Positions 53,904-64,000 of a stretch of DNA of 64,000 nt are shown one piece after another. Where the stretch lies: contig NC_083338.1 of assembly GCF_019175385.1 (NCBI RefSeq), forward strand, positions 87,565,777 through 87,629,776, read 5' to 3'. This stretch comes from Lycium barbarum (lineage: Eukaryota > Streptophyta > Magnoliopsida > Solanales > Solanaceae). The first letter of the stretch is position 1; every line of letters begins with the position of its first letter. The notes under the pieces were generated by a model, which was not told where the DNA came from, did no database searches, and saw only the letters and a list, made by a program, of their open reading frames with translations. The translations under genes and the position numbers were made by a program.

Positions 53904-56446
53904 TGTCACGACCCGACTAGGGGGCCGCGATGAGCACCCGGTGCTAGCCCACCCGGGCATCCTCTTAGCTTACTCTTATGCTTACATCTAGGTGAGCCAC
54001 ATAATTATACATACATTTCCATTCATTTGTCAAACTAGTCCCATTGGATGACATTACTATTATATCATAATTGGCATCTATGCCACATCAATGTACATGG
54101 GCCAACGTGGCCGACAAAATGACATACAACATATAGGCCGACAAGGCCAGACATATCTATACATATATACACGTGACTACGAGCCTCTAAGAGAGTATGA
54201 CATATCACATGAGCGGGACAGGACCCCGCTATGCCCATAATATGTACACAAAAGAATGAGTACCCAAAAGCTAGGGCTCCGAAGAAAGTGGAGCTCTGCT
54301 ATGTAATCTGAATAAGCAGCTATGGATCAAGTCTGTCTCCCTGTGCACCTGCGGGCATGACGCAGCGTCCACAAACAAAAGGACGTCAGTACGAAGAATG
54401 TACTGAGTATGTAAAGCATGATCAACATCGATATATAAGCATAATGAACAACATATGAAATAGCATAGGAGGGGGAGACAATAATATCATCATCATGACA
54501 CTTACTTTCCTTTCATAGGAACTTTCCATTTCTCATACGTATTTGTATACATACATCCTCATCCGTGTTCCATAATAGTACTCGTACCATACTTGTGCCC
54601 GTATTCATATACATGTCCTTATTCGTATTCATGTACATAGTCTTATCACATTCATATTCATTTTATATACATAGTCATTTCATATATATAGCATTTACAT
54701 AGCATACCCGACCTCATAGGATCGGTGTTTCATGCATAGCATTTACATAGCATACCCGACCTCATAGGATCGGTGTTTCATGCATAGCATTTACATAGCA
54801 TACCCGACCTCATAGGATCGGTGTTTCATATACATACTTGGCCAACCAAGCCTCAAGGTTACTCATACCTGGCCCTACCAAGGCTTCAGGGTTATCCGTA
54901 CCATCTGGTGTGTGCGCGTTTCGTAATCGTATACATACTTTATACATATTCATATACACATATTCTACCCGGCATATAAGCTTGGGGTTTCATTATAGCC
55001 CTTCATAGGCACATATAAGTATAATAGCCCGTAGGCACCTTTAGCATCATTATTATTATCATTATCATTACTATCATCATCATTATCGTTACTTTTATAT
55101 CATAGGCTTACTCGTCGTATGAGGTGCATAGTATAATCGTAGTACATATCAAGGATCGTGAGCTTATGAGCTCGGAATATCAATTATTTGAAGGCAACAT
55201 ACTCATATAGAGGATTTAAGAAATTGGCCAAGAACCATGCCTTATGAAAGAAGGGTTAGCCTTATATACCTTTTCGTCGAACTATTCTACACTCGCACGT
55301 TCCCTTCCAATGCTAGCGTTTATACCTTCATTAATATCATAACAATGGCCATTAGTCATTCACATTATCCACATTATCTAGATTTCTCAATTTGCCTCTA
55401 ATTCACCTACATTCATGGTCATAACACCCAACTTCGTCCATTCGTCTAAAATGTCTAGTTCATGATCTTAATACGGTTTATAACACATTCATATCACAAC
55501 ACAACAACATTCATAGTTCAATTCAAATTATTTCTCAAAATGTCACTATTCATCCTTCATGACCTAGTTGACCATATTTTCTACAATCCATGTATTTTAA
55601 TTCTCCAATACCTTAAACATCATGTAAATATCATGAATCTTACCTTAGAAGTTGTAGGAGCAAGCTTTAGTTGATAATACTCCACCTTGAGCGAAACCCT
55701 AGTTTTTCTCCATTTGAATTTCTTGACTTGGATGATCTTTGATGATTTCCTTACTCTTGATTCCCTTATTTAATGTGGTTGATCCTCAAATATCCTTGAA
55801 AACTTGTATAATAATAGTAGAGAGAAGTTTTAGAGAGAAGTGGTGTGATGTAGAAATGAAATAAAATAAGTCTTGGTCCCTTTATTTAATGACTTGTAAA
55901 ATCTGTGCGGAGGTGAACAGTGGTCGTAAACTGAGTTTACGACCACGTATTCCACTTTACGGACCGTCCATTGGGATCGTCTTTAACCATTCCAAAACCA
56001 GAAGCTTAGAATGCAACCATGGTGATTTACGACCATGGTTTACGGGCCGTAAATCACTTTACGGTCCGTAAACCTGGTCGTATTTTACCATTTCCTCCAC
56101 TGGCAGAAAGTTGAAGCTCTGCATGGTAGTTTACGACCTGCTAGTTTACGGACCGTATACCAATTTACGGTCCGTCCTGGCACTTTACGACCACTGGGCA
56201 ATTGCAAATCTGCAACTTCCCATAATTCTTAGACTTCTCATTTTTAATCACCCACGTCCATGCACATGCATTGCTCACCTTATATCTCATCTTAACTTAG
56301 CCAACTTTCTCGTCTTACGTCGGATTCCTTTGAAATCTCGCCTAAGGGCATCAAACGCCATTTCTTACTCATGGAACATCATGCACTCGTACTCATCACT
56401 AGTTCATTCACTTGCGTACCAACGAAAAATTTTCCGAGGTGTAACA
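53904..56446 (-). mobile_element. Solo LTR X
   Basis: 2543 bp, sense TGTTACACCTCGG...GGGTCGTGACA, flanked by exact GCCTT duplications (53899-53903 and 56447-56451). It holds the hairpin cluster (54349-54405), the motif pair (55259-55269 and 54407-54417), a 3 x 48-bp minisatellite (54689-54832) and a cluster of TTTACGG/CCGTAAA palindromes (55925-56190). It is related to, but diverged from, the Tekay-type LTRs. Confidence 0.94.
54689..54832 (-). repeat. 3 x 48-bp minisatellite in solo LTR X
   Basis: Near-identical units containing GCATTTACATAGCATACCCG and CTCATAGGATCGGTGTTTCA, starting at about 54691, 54739 and 54787. Confidence 0.95.
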
Positions 56447-56451
56447 GCCTT

Positions 56452-56701
56452 GCTTAGCATTACTTTGAGGAAGAGATATAAAGCCCCTTGGATGTTTAAT
56501 GAAGCATTAGATAAGTGCCAAGAAGGTTTCATAAGGATTGGAGGTCAAACGAATCAACGAGAGGAGTTCGGGAAAAAGTGGGTTATACAACCACTTATAT
56601 GATCCGTATAACTTTATACGGTTCGTATAAGGGTCCGTATAACAGTTCCAGAGAAGGTCAGTCCCTGGTAGCATTATACCGTCACTTATACGGACCGTAT
56701 A
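56452..56701 (+). other. LTR-like fragment between solo LTR X and LTR Y
   Basis: This joins 53616-53903 when solo LTR X is excised. It carries TATAAAGCCCC, and at 56590-56701 a series of ATACGG(N)CCGTAT-like palindromes resembling those in LTRs X and Y. It is probably part of an older plus-strand LTR; the coding potential seen on either strand is not convincing. Confidence 0.45.
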
Positions 56702-57400
56702 TGTCACGACCCAGCTAGGGGCCGTAACGGGTACCCGGGGCTGACCACCGAGCACCGCTCGTTCTACTACTCATCATACTCATTAAGCCTTTTTTTTTTC
56801 AATAATCTCATAATCATAAGAAAATCATTTTCATTAAAGAACATAAATACCTTTATATACATAAGCCTTTTGGCTATCAAAAGATAATGTACACATATCT
56901 ACATATATACAGGAGAGACCTTGTGAGACCATATAACCCACACATACGTATCTACGAGCCTCTACTAGAATACTAAACATATGGACGGGACAAGACCCCG
57001 TCGTGCCCGAAATACTTATACATATATATATATATACACACAAAAGTATGAACCCGATTAGCACCTCTGGAATAATGGAGTGATTCTGCAAATCTGCTGA
57101 TAGCTCCTAAAGGTCCGCGCCGTCTCCCTGTCTACCTGTAGGCATGAACACAGCGTCCAAAGGAAACGAACGTCAGTACGAATATTGTACTGAGTATGTA
57201 AGGCATGAATAGAATAAACATGATAGAGAAATCATAAGTCATGAGGTGAAGGTAAAACCTGCGCGACCTTTAAGGATGAATACATTTCATACATATATCA
57301 CACATACAAAATCGTCGTACATGAACCATCATAGCATACATATCATCATGTCATATACTTCATCATCGTAGTGCCGTAGCTTCTCATACACATAAAACAT

Positions 57401-57540
57401 TATCCGTATTCGGCCACGTAGGGCTCGACAATATCCGTATTCGGCCACATGGTGGCTCGACAGTATCCGTATTCGGCCACGTAGTGACTCGACAATATCA
57501 CATACATATCTTCCATATTCGGCCACGTAGTGGCTCGACC
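57401..57540 (-). repeat. ~31-bp minisatellite in LTR Y
   Basis: Copies of TATCCGTATTCGGCCACGTA-like units at 57401, 57432 and 57463, with a diverged fourth at about 57512. Each is followed by a GGCTCGAC motif. Confidence 0.9.
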
Positions 57541-58002
57541 ATATCACATGCATCATACAAGGATCAATATATCTCATCATTACCTTTGCCATCACATACA
57601 TCTTATAAGCTTATCGTAACCTTTCATTAATGCACACATTTAAATTTAAGGACAATATATGAAATCACATCGTATTCGTAGCCTGAATTTCGTATAAATA
57701 TCGGATGATAGTCTTTATAATCCTTGGGCTTAAGCTCATCATTCCCATTATCATTTCTATAGCGTATCTCTTACCTTTATCCCACAGGAAATTCTTTATG
57801 AACATAGACTCGTAGTTTCTCGAAACATTGGTCGTAGGATGTATATTGAGGCTTAGGAACAATCTATAACAATGTCGGGGTGACGTAAGGTCGAGAGCCC
57901 CCGCTTATATTATGAAAGTTTATGAGTATCGTGCCTCGCCTTGAAGGAAATAGAGCATAAGGAGAGTGTTAATAAAGATAACATCATTAGCCTTATAGGA
58001 AC

Positions 58003-61000
58003 TGTCACACCCTAGCAATGATAGGGCATGACGGGCACCCGACTCTCATCAGAGTCGAGCGAACCCTTAGACATTCGCTCTATTAAAACCTGTCATTTCA
58101 AAAACTTTTGAGAACATAAAATTTTTTCCAATTAAAAATCATTATCTCTATAACGATTATGAAAACTTTCAATCAATAAGTACTTTAGACCAATCCATAT
58201 CATCTAAAATATATACTCTTTTAAAATCCATAAATGACTCAACTAATATCACTTTGTCGACATCTCGACAAACATACCACAGGACATTGTCTGCAGAAGT
58301 CTCTAAGGAGTGAACTGGACATTATGAGTCAGGACAGGGCCCTTACATACCCATAATCATATATATATCTATACATGACTCAGCACAGCTCCAGAATGAG
58401 GTGGAACTTGCCAATCCCAAAAGACGTCGGAGCATCCTAGCTATATACTTAACCTGCCAAACAATCTGGGGCTGCGGGCATGAACGCAGCGTCCCCAGAC
58501 AAAAGGACGCCAATACGGATAATGTACTGAGTATGTAAGATGGTAACAAATCATAATCATAATTTGATTTAGGGTAGAAGAAATCACAATATAACTCAAT
58601 ACCTGCAGCCTTCGCTGGAAGAAACATAAATGTATACACGAAGTCTCAAAACAATCTTTAAGTAAATAACGCAATCCAACACACATTCTTTAAGTAAATA
58701 ATGCAATCTAACACACATTCTTTAAGTAAATAATGCAATCTCACACACGTGCCGCTTCCGGCTAGTATCACAATAGTCCCTTCGGACGGCGGCTTCCGGC
58801 ATAATAACGATGGCCCCTTCGGGAAGCCGCTTCCGGCTTCATAATGATGGCCTCTTCGGGCAGCCGCTTCCGGCTCAATAATAATGATGGCCCCTTCGGG
58901 CAGCCACTTCCGGCTCAATAATAATGATGGCCCCTTCGGGCAGCCACTTCCGGCTCAATAATAATGATGGCCCCTTCGGGCAGCCGCTTCCGGCTTAATA
59001 TCACAATCATGTCAACACAAACTTAATCCACAAATATCAATACAAAGAGATGATGCTATGGAATGTAAACATAAGTCGTAAATGAAATGAAATAGTAAAA
59101 CCTCGCACCCCCTTCGGAGTGGTTTTGAAAATCTAAATAGTAAAATCTCGCACCCTCTTCGGAGTGGTTTTGAAAGTCTAACTTTATGTTTCCTTTAGTA
59201 TAAAACTAATTTTCTCGAAATCATTAGTAAAACCATATACACAACTCAACTGGCACCTTATGGGTGTTCCCTTCGGAACAGAAGAGGAGTACAATATCAA
59301 TAAACCATCACAAGAAACATTTAGACCTTACTCGTCTAAGAATGGAATCATATGGAGTACATATAGAATGAACAACACAAGAATCACGAATCACATTCGG
59401 AACCTATGAATAGAGTTACCCCAAAGTTCATATCATTCATCACCTACATCTAAGACATGCCAAAAGAAAGAAGCGTTAGCCTTACATACCATTGCCGCTT
59501 CTCAAGTTAACCATAACTTAGGTCTCGGGCTTCACCAATCTACAAACAATACCAATTATGCCAATAACCAAATTAGGATACTCTTTTAAACCAATCCTTA
59601 ATTACTTAGAAATCTAACGATATTCGGGTAGCATCTTCCTTAAAAACTTAATAATCCTCATGATTCCAATTTAGCCAAAATATCAATCCCAGTACTAATA
59701 TCAATATCAACAAATACATGCCCAAATAGAATCAAATCCATTCTTAAATCACTTCCCAACAGCCCACATGATAATAGTAACAATTTATCCAATTTCCGAT
59801 ATAGTTTTCGTAATTTTCGTCCCACGATATAATTATGACCTGGATGAATTTAAATATACGTAGGAGAGGAGAATTATTACCTTATATGCCAAGAAGTAAT
59901 CAGTTTCCTCCTTACTTCACTTCGAAGAAAACCCGAATTCAACAACACGATAAGACGGAACAACGAGATTGAAGCGACGTGCAAAACCCGTAAAAAAAAT
60001 CGAATAGCGTCGTTGCTTAAACTTCCAAACACTGAATGTACTAGTACGTTTCTGCCCATATCCTTAAATTCACGATGCAACTATATAAATTAGTTGCTGC
60101 CCTCATCTTTCAGAAGTGAACTTTCACGATTTAAGTTGACAAGAATGAACATATATTTATGTCTCTACACTAGCAAAAACGTTGCTGCTATGGTTCTTTT
60201 ATTGGAAGGGAAAACATTGGTGCTATTGACCATATTATAGCATAGTCTTGTATGAGCAGCCCATTGTGAATTTAATATGAAAAAAGAATGACCAGCACAT
60301 ACCTTGTGCTTACAAACGTGTCAAGGAAAGTAATGGCAAAAGAATGAATATGCTTTTTATATAAAAAGAATAAGCGGTGGTGCAATTTCCCACAAAGGAC
60401 ACTTGTTCAATGATAACAATATCAAGGACAAACACTAATCAAGATTAAACATAATTTAACACCAATATTTAATGAATACATACACGGATAAGATTTTACA
60501 TTGACCATTAGTCCTTTTATATCCATGTCCTACATAATCACTAATTATCTCCCTATCTTCCATTAATTCAATATTTATCTAATTGCACACCTAATTAATT
60601 TCTTAATCACAATTAACTTAAATAGCAATTATTTTTAATACACTTCGTACATATCATTTTAGTAAATTCCATTAGAACAAGTTGCTGCATGTAACGTTTT
60701 CCTCATGAAAAGGAATTACTACACCTTCATTCTACTTGAAACTTTCTCCAGCCAAAGTATTCTCCATATAAAAACCTTGCAAGTGGATTATGGGACCCAC
60801 TTCTTCTTATTATAATGATTAGTGCCCTACAACAGTAGGTGCCACCAATTACATATAATGAAATAGTCATATGATGCTTCTTTCCATGATTGGCACGTGG
60901 AATGAAGGTTTGGCACCTAGCATTATCCCATAGTTGATTATTTAATTCTTTAATTCTGCCTATAAGCTTGGGGATAACTTCGCGTCCATTACTAATATTA

Positions 61001-61045
61001 TTTAACTCGCACACTTCGCAACGCATGAGAATACGGGATGTAACA
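58003..61045 (-). mobile_element. Solo LTR Z nested in LTR Y
   Basis: 3043 bp, sense TGTTACATCCCGTATTCTC to GGGTGTGACA, flanked by exact GGAAC duplications (57998-58002 and 61046-61050). It carries the hairpin cluster (58472-58527), the motif pair (59479-59489 and 58531-58541) and a 40-bp minisatellite. Short minus ORFs inside it are not genes. Confidence 0.94.
58750..58996 (-). repeat. 40-bp minisatellite in solo LTR Z
   Basis: About six units of CAGCCRCTTCCGGCTCAATA followed by ATAATGATGGCCCCTTCGGG. The last three start exactly 40 bp apart (58861, 58901, 58941) and the array ends at a partial unit from 58981. Confidence 0.95.
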
Positions 61046-62425
61046 GGAACATCATGCCACAATTTCTTGAATCTCTATACTCTAGCTCATTGTCATCACC
61101 ATCATATTCGTATGTAATTCAATATATTGAAGGATTCATAGACTTCGTTTTGTAGAAGGATTATATAAGACTTGAAAGATTCATGCCTTTGAAAGAGAAG
61201 ATAAGCCTTACATACCTTTTCCTTTAGCTATTCTACCGCTTGATCGTTCTTCTTCAATATTCGCGTCTTTACCTTCAAGAGAATTCGCATCAACGCCAGT
61301 TAATCGACTATAAGAACGCGTGACTATTTTCTAGGGAAAATTGGGCAGCATTTCCTTTGTTTGTACTACTTTTCTCATGTTTCATTTCAATTACCAAACA
61401 TTCACAATATCATATCAACAATCGTCATTTATCTACATTTACCACATTCCACCATTTTTTTCCAATTTCTCCACATTTATGGGTTTTAGCTCATCATCAC
61501 ATTTTCTCATACGTCACACCTAGTTTATGATCTACACGTCATTTATAACATATTTATACTCCCAACTCATCAACATTCATAATCCAATCCAACTATCATT
61601 CAACTATGACACTATTCACATTTTATGACCCATTTACTACACTCTTCTACCATCCGAGTGTTTCAACGTATAACTACTTCAATCATCATGAGAAAGTCAT
61701 AAAACTTACCTTAGATGTGGTGGGAATGAGCCTTGAGTAGCAATACTCTTCTATGCCAAAAACCCTACTTCACTTCCTTTGCAATTTCTTGGTGTAGATG
61801 AACTTTAATGAATTTCACACTCTTGATTTCATGGTTTTAAAGTTGTTGATCTTGATTTTCCTTTGCTTCTTTTGGATTGTGGTTGAAATGTTTGGAGAAT
61901 ATCCTAGAATGTTCTTGAGTAGTGTAGATGAGAAATGAAATAATATGAGGCATGGGTCCCTTTTAATAATCACAAAATCTGATTTTTAATGAACAATTGT
62001 CGGGGTGAATAGTGGTCGTAAACCACAGTTTACGGACCGTAAACCAGTTTACGGGCCGTATAGTGTGGTCGTATTTAAGCATGTCCAAAACAGAAAGGTT
62101 GGCTGATGATTATGGCAGTTTACGATCGAGGTTTACGGTCCGTAAATCAGTTTACGGGCCGTATACCAAGTCGTATTTAACCATTTTCACACTTAACAGA
62201 AAGTTGAGATTTTTGGGAAGCTGGAGGACGATGGCAGTATACAGTCCGTAAATCACTTTACGGGCCGTATTCTGCTTTACGACCACTGGCTAAATTGAAA
62301 TTCTACAACTTTCTTATTTCCAAAATTCATGAATCGTCATTCCCTACATAGTAAAACATCGCACACTCATACCCCTCGTTGGTCTATTCATTGTACATGT
62401 ACGGGGACTTTTCCGAGGTGTAACA

Positions 62426-62462
62426 TTCTTCCCCCCTTTTAGAACATTCGTCCTCGAATGTT
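62426..62462 (-). other. Polypurine tract and hairpin before LTR Y
   Basis: Sense AAAAGGGGGGAAGAA directly upstream of the LTR. It is preceded by the same perfect hairpin AACATTCGAGGACGAATGTT (62443-62462) seen before LTR A. Confidence 0.9.
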
Positions 62463-63111
62463 AAACACTCGGGATTCTACAAATATTTCGCCAGAGTTTC
62501 CCCTGTACCTTGGCACTACCACCGTGTCACACAACCCATAATATCTTCGCCTCACAGGGCTACATTTCAATATCAACATATCTATGGCCACACACGACCC
62601 TAAGCATAAAAATAAGGCATATATACTTTAAAATGTTGGGGCTTCGTCTCGAACCTCCACTGGGGTTTGAAATAAGTGTGAATACTTGAACTTCATACTC
62701 TCACCTTCATAGAACGTATTGACGATATAGTTTACATGATAAGGGAGCTTTCACTCACAAATAACTTACTCGGTAGCGTATGTCACTCTCTTAACTGACT
62801 CTTTCTTTTCTTCGTCGACTACTATCTTGGGAGTTCTACTCCTCACATCTTGCTTCCTTAGGACTTAAGTAGCATCGTCCTTACAATCCCCTTCAAGTCC
62901 TATGGGTAGTACTCTTTAGAAAGGCAATTCATAAAGATCACGGGTGATGGGTCAATACTGTCCTTTAGGATGTATATATATATAAGCATTGTTAATACCT
63001 CATATCATACTTTACTGATTTCCGTCATACATAATATAAAACCTCTCAACTCATACTTATTTAACATTACAATCATATTTCTCTTTTTACATATCACCAA
63101 CGGTGCAGATA
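62463..63111 (-). other. Remnant internal region between gag and LTR Y
   Basis: AT-rich internal sequence. No RT, RNase H or integrase motif is visible in any frame, so nearly all of pol has been deleted. The junction with gag is near 63111, where the protease-region codons DAVTG stop matching. Confidence 0.65.
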
Positions 63112-64000
63112 TACCTGTGACGGCATCGGGGGATGATTCTGGATCTTGTTGCCCAGCTAAAGCGTATATACGGGGCTGAGTGGCACCTGAAGTAGATGCT
63201 CCCCCTCTGCCTCTACCTCGAACTGCTGGAATCGGGGAAGTCTGCCCTCCCGGGCGCACCGAGGAAGAACCAGCGGCTGATCCTGCGGGCTGAACCGCGT
63301 GCCTACCGCCTCGAAACGGGTACTCTATCATAATGTGACCCGACTGGCCGCAAACATAACAAACATCCGAGCCCAATTGGCATGGTCCCCAATGTAGCTT
63401 ATCGCACTGGGTACATTGTGGTATAGATGATCTCCTCTGGCCTGAATCACTCATGTACTGAGAGCCCGCCTCGGTGAAACTTTGATCCTGTCCGGGATGA
63501 CTAGAGAAGTCGGACCCCTGGTCTGCAACTCGTGGAGGTATACTAGTCACCGACTGACCTGAGTGCCTAGAATACGTCTGCCTCGATCCCCTTCTATGGT
63601 CGCTATCAGCACCTACAGATCTGGCCCTCTTACTTGGCCCCTGATCCATATCACGCTCGCCCTTTTGCGGATGTCGTTGCTCTTCGAGATTTTGAGCATG
63701 GGCTTGAATGCGGGAGATATCCATCCCGTCCTGCAATGAAGCCGTTAAGCAATCTTTGAACAAATGTGGCCCTAGGCCACACACAAACCTATGCACTCTG
63801 TCTCCCATATCGAATACCATAGCCGGGGCATATCTAGCCTATGAATTGAATTTAAGGCTATACTCCGAGCACTCATATTTCCTTGTTTCAAATTTAAGAA
63901 CCTATCCGCTCTAGCTCGGCGGACCTCAGGTGGCAAGTTGTGGATGATGAAGGCATTTACAAATTCCTGCCAAACCGGAGGAGGTGCATTCTCTCCTCTT
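63112..64000 (-). pseudogene. Chromovirus-like gag, decayed, runs off the right end
   Basis: Residues such as DRVHRFVCGLGPHLFKDCL, ISRIQAHAQNLEEQ and the RGRGRGGAS linker match Ty3 gag of this type. Further upstream, LPPEVRRARADRFLNLKQGN lies in another frame (63821-64000), so at least one frameshift exists near 63820. The zinc knuckle reads CYVCGQSGHIMIEY: the last Cys is Tyr, which would break metal binding. The protease is lost at the left junction. Confidence 0.88.

Larger units (their letters stand above)
56702..62425 (-). mobile_element. LTR Y: 3' LTR interrupted by a solo LTR
   Basis: Sense start TGTTACACCTCGG at 62425, end TCGTGACA at 56702. Removing the nested element (58003-61045 plus one GGAAC) leaves ~2.68 kb, close to solo LTR X. 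A polypurine tract lies immediately outside (62426-62440), so this is the 3' LTR of the element whose gag is at the right edge. It contains hairpins (57136-57192), the motif pair (61205-61215 and 57194-57204), a 31-bp minisatellite (57401-57525) and a palindrome cluster (62020-62275). Confidence 0.9.

Noticed and set aside
56111..56602. 163-codon plus ORF
   Set aside because: It crosses the border of solo LTR X (56446) and the GCCTT duplication and has no domain. It is a chance ORF.
58750..58996. CRISPR-like regular repeat array
   Set aside because: The 40-bp units are contiguous with no unique spacers, the context is plant LTR DNA and there are no cas genes. It is a minisatellite.

Overview
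The window is repeat-rich plant nuclear DNA, most likely from a eudicot and probably Solanaceae. The clues are tRNA-derived SINEs of Solanaceae type, a truncated Au-type SINE, L1-like plant LINEs with ATGA-overlapping ORFs, and Tekay/Del-type Ty3 chromoviruses with ~3 kb LTRs. No prokaryotic signals were seen.

Region 1 (1-26.9 kb) holds the 5' half of one host gene on the minus strand, split into exons too short to stand out as ORFs. It encodes chloroplast polynucleotide phosphorylase (PNP1). Eight exons were placed (26492-26223, 25410-25342, 13047-12941, 12813-12771, 7438-7355, 7232-7168, 7070-6914, 6316-6260). They join in phase into 284 codons with GT-AG borders and no stop; the remaining exons lie left of the window. 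Its introns are packed with elements. Intron 8 holds an antisense LINE (LINE-1, 1-5909). Intron 7 holds a hAT-like MITE. Intron 4 (5.3 kb) holds LINE-4, which carries five later insertions. Intron 2 (12.3 kb) holds two SINEs and LINE-3, which was hit by a Tourist-like MITE, by a SINE and by the 6.2 kb LINE-2.

Region 2 (26.9-33 kb) begins about 415 bp upstream of the PNP1 start codon. A plus-strand Tekay-type LTR here is interrupted by a solo LTR of the opposite orientation with a CCTGT target duplication.

Region 3 (33-53.3 kb) is a Mutator-like (MULE) transposase pseudogene cut off by a 16.5 kb chromovirus block. The block is 1.97 copies of an 8378-bp unit (one LTR plus one internal region) in tandem, sharing LTRs, nearly identical, and broken within pol at both ends.

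Region 4 (53.3-64 kb) is a nest of related minus-strand LTRs: a solo LTR with GCCTT duplication, a 3' LTR interrupted by another solo LTR with GGAAC duplication, and a decayed gag that runs off the right end.

No new defence or metabolic system was found. The most unusual signal is an RNA-like architecture shared by all the LTRs, including divergent ones. An 11-nt GTATGTAARGC motif, shaped like a splice donor, has its reverse complement about 0.84-1.0 kb downstream. Three back-to-back 5-6 bp hairpins follow, and their stems covary between LTR families.
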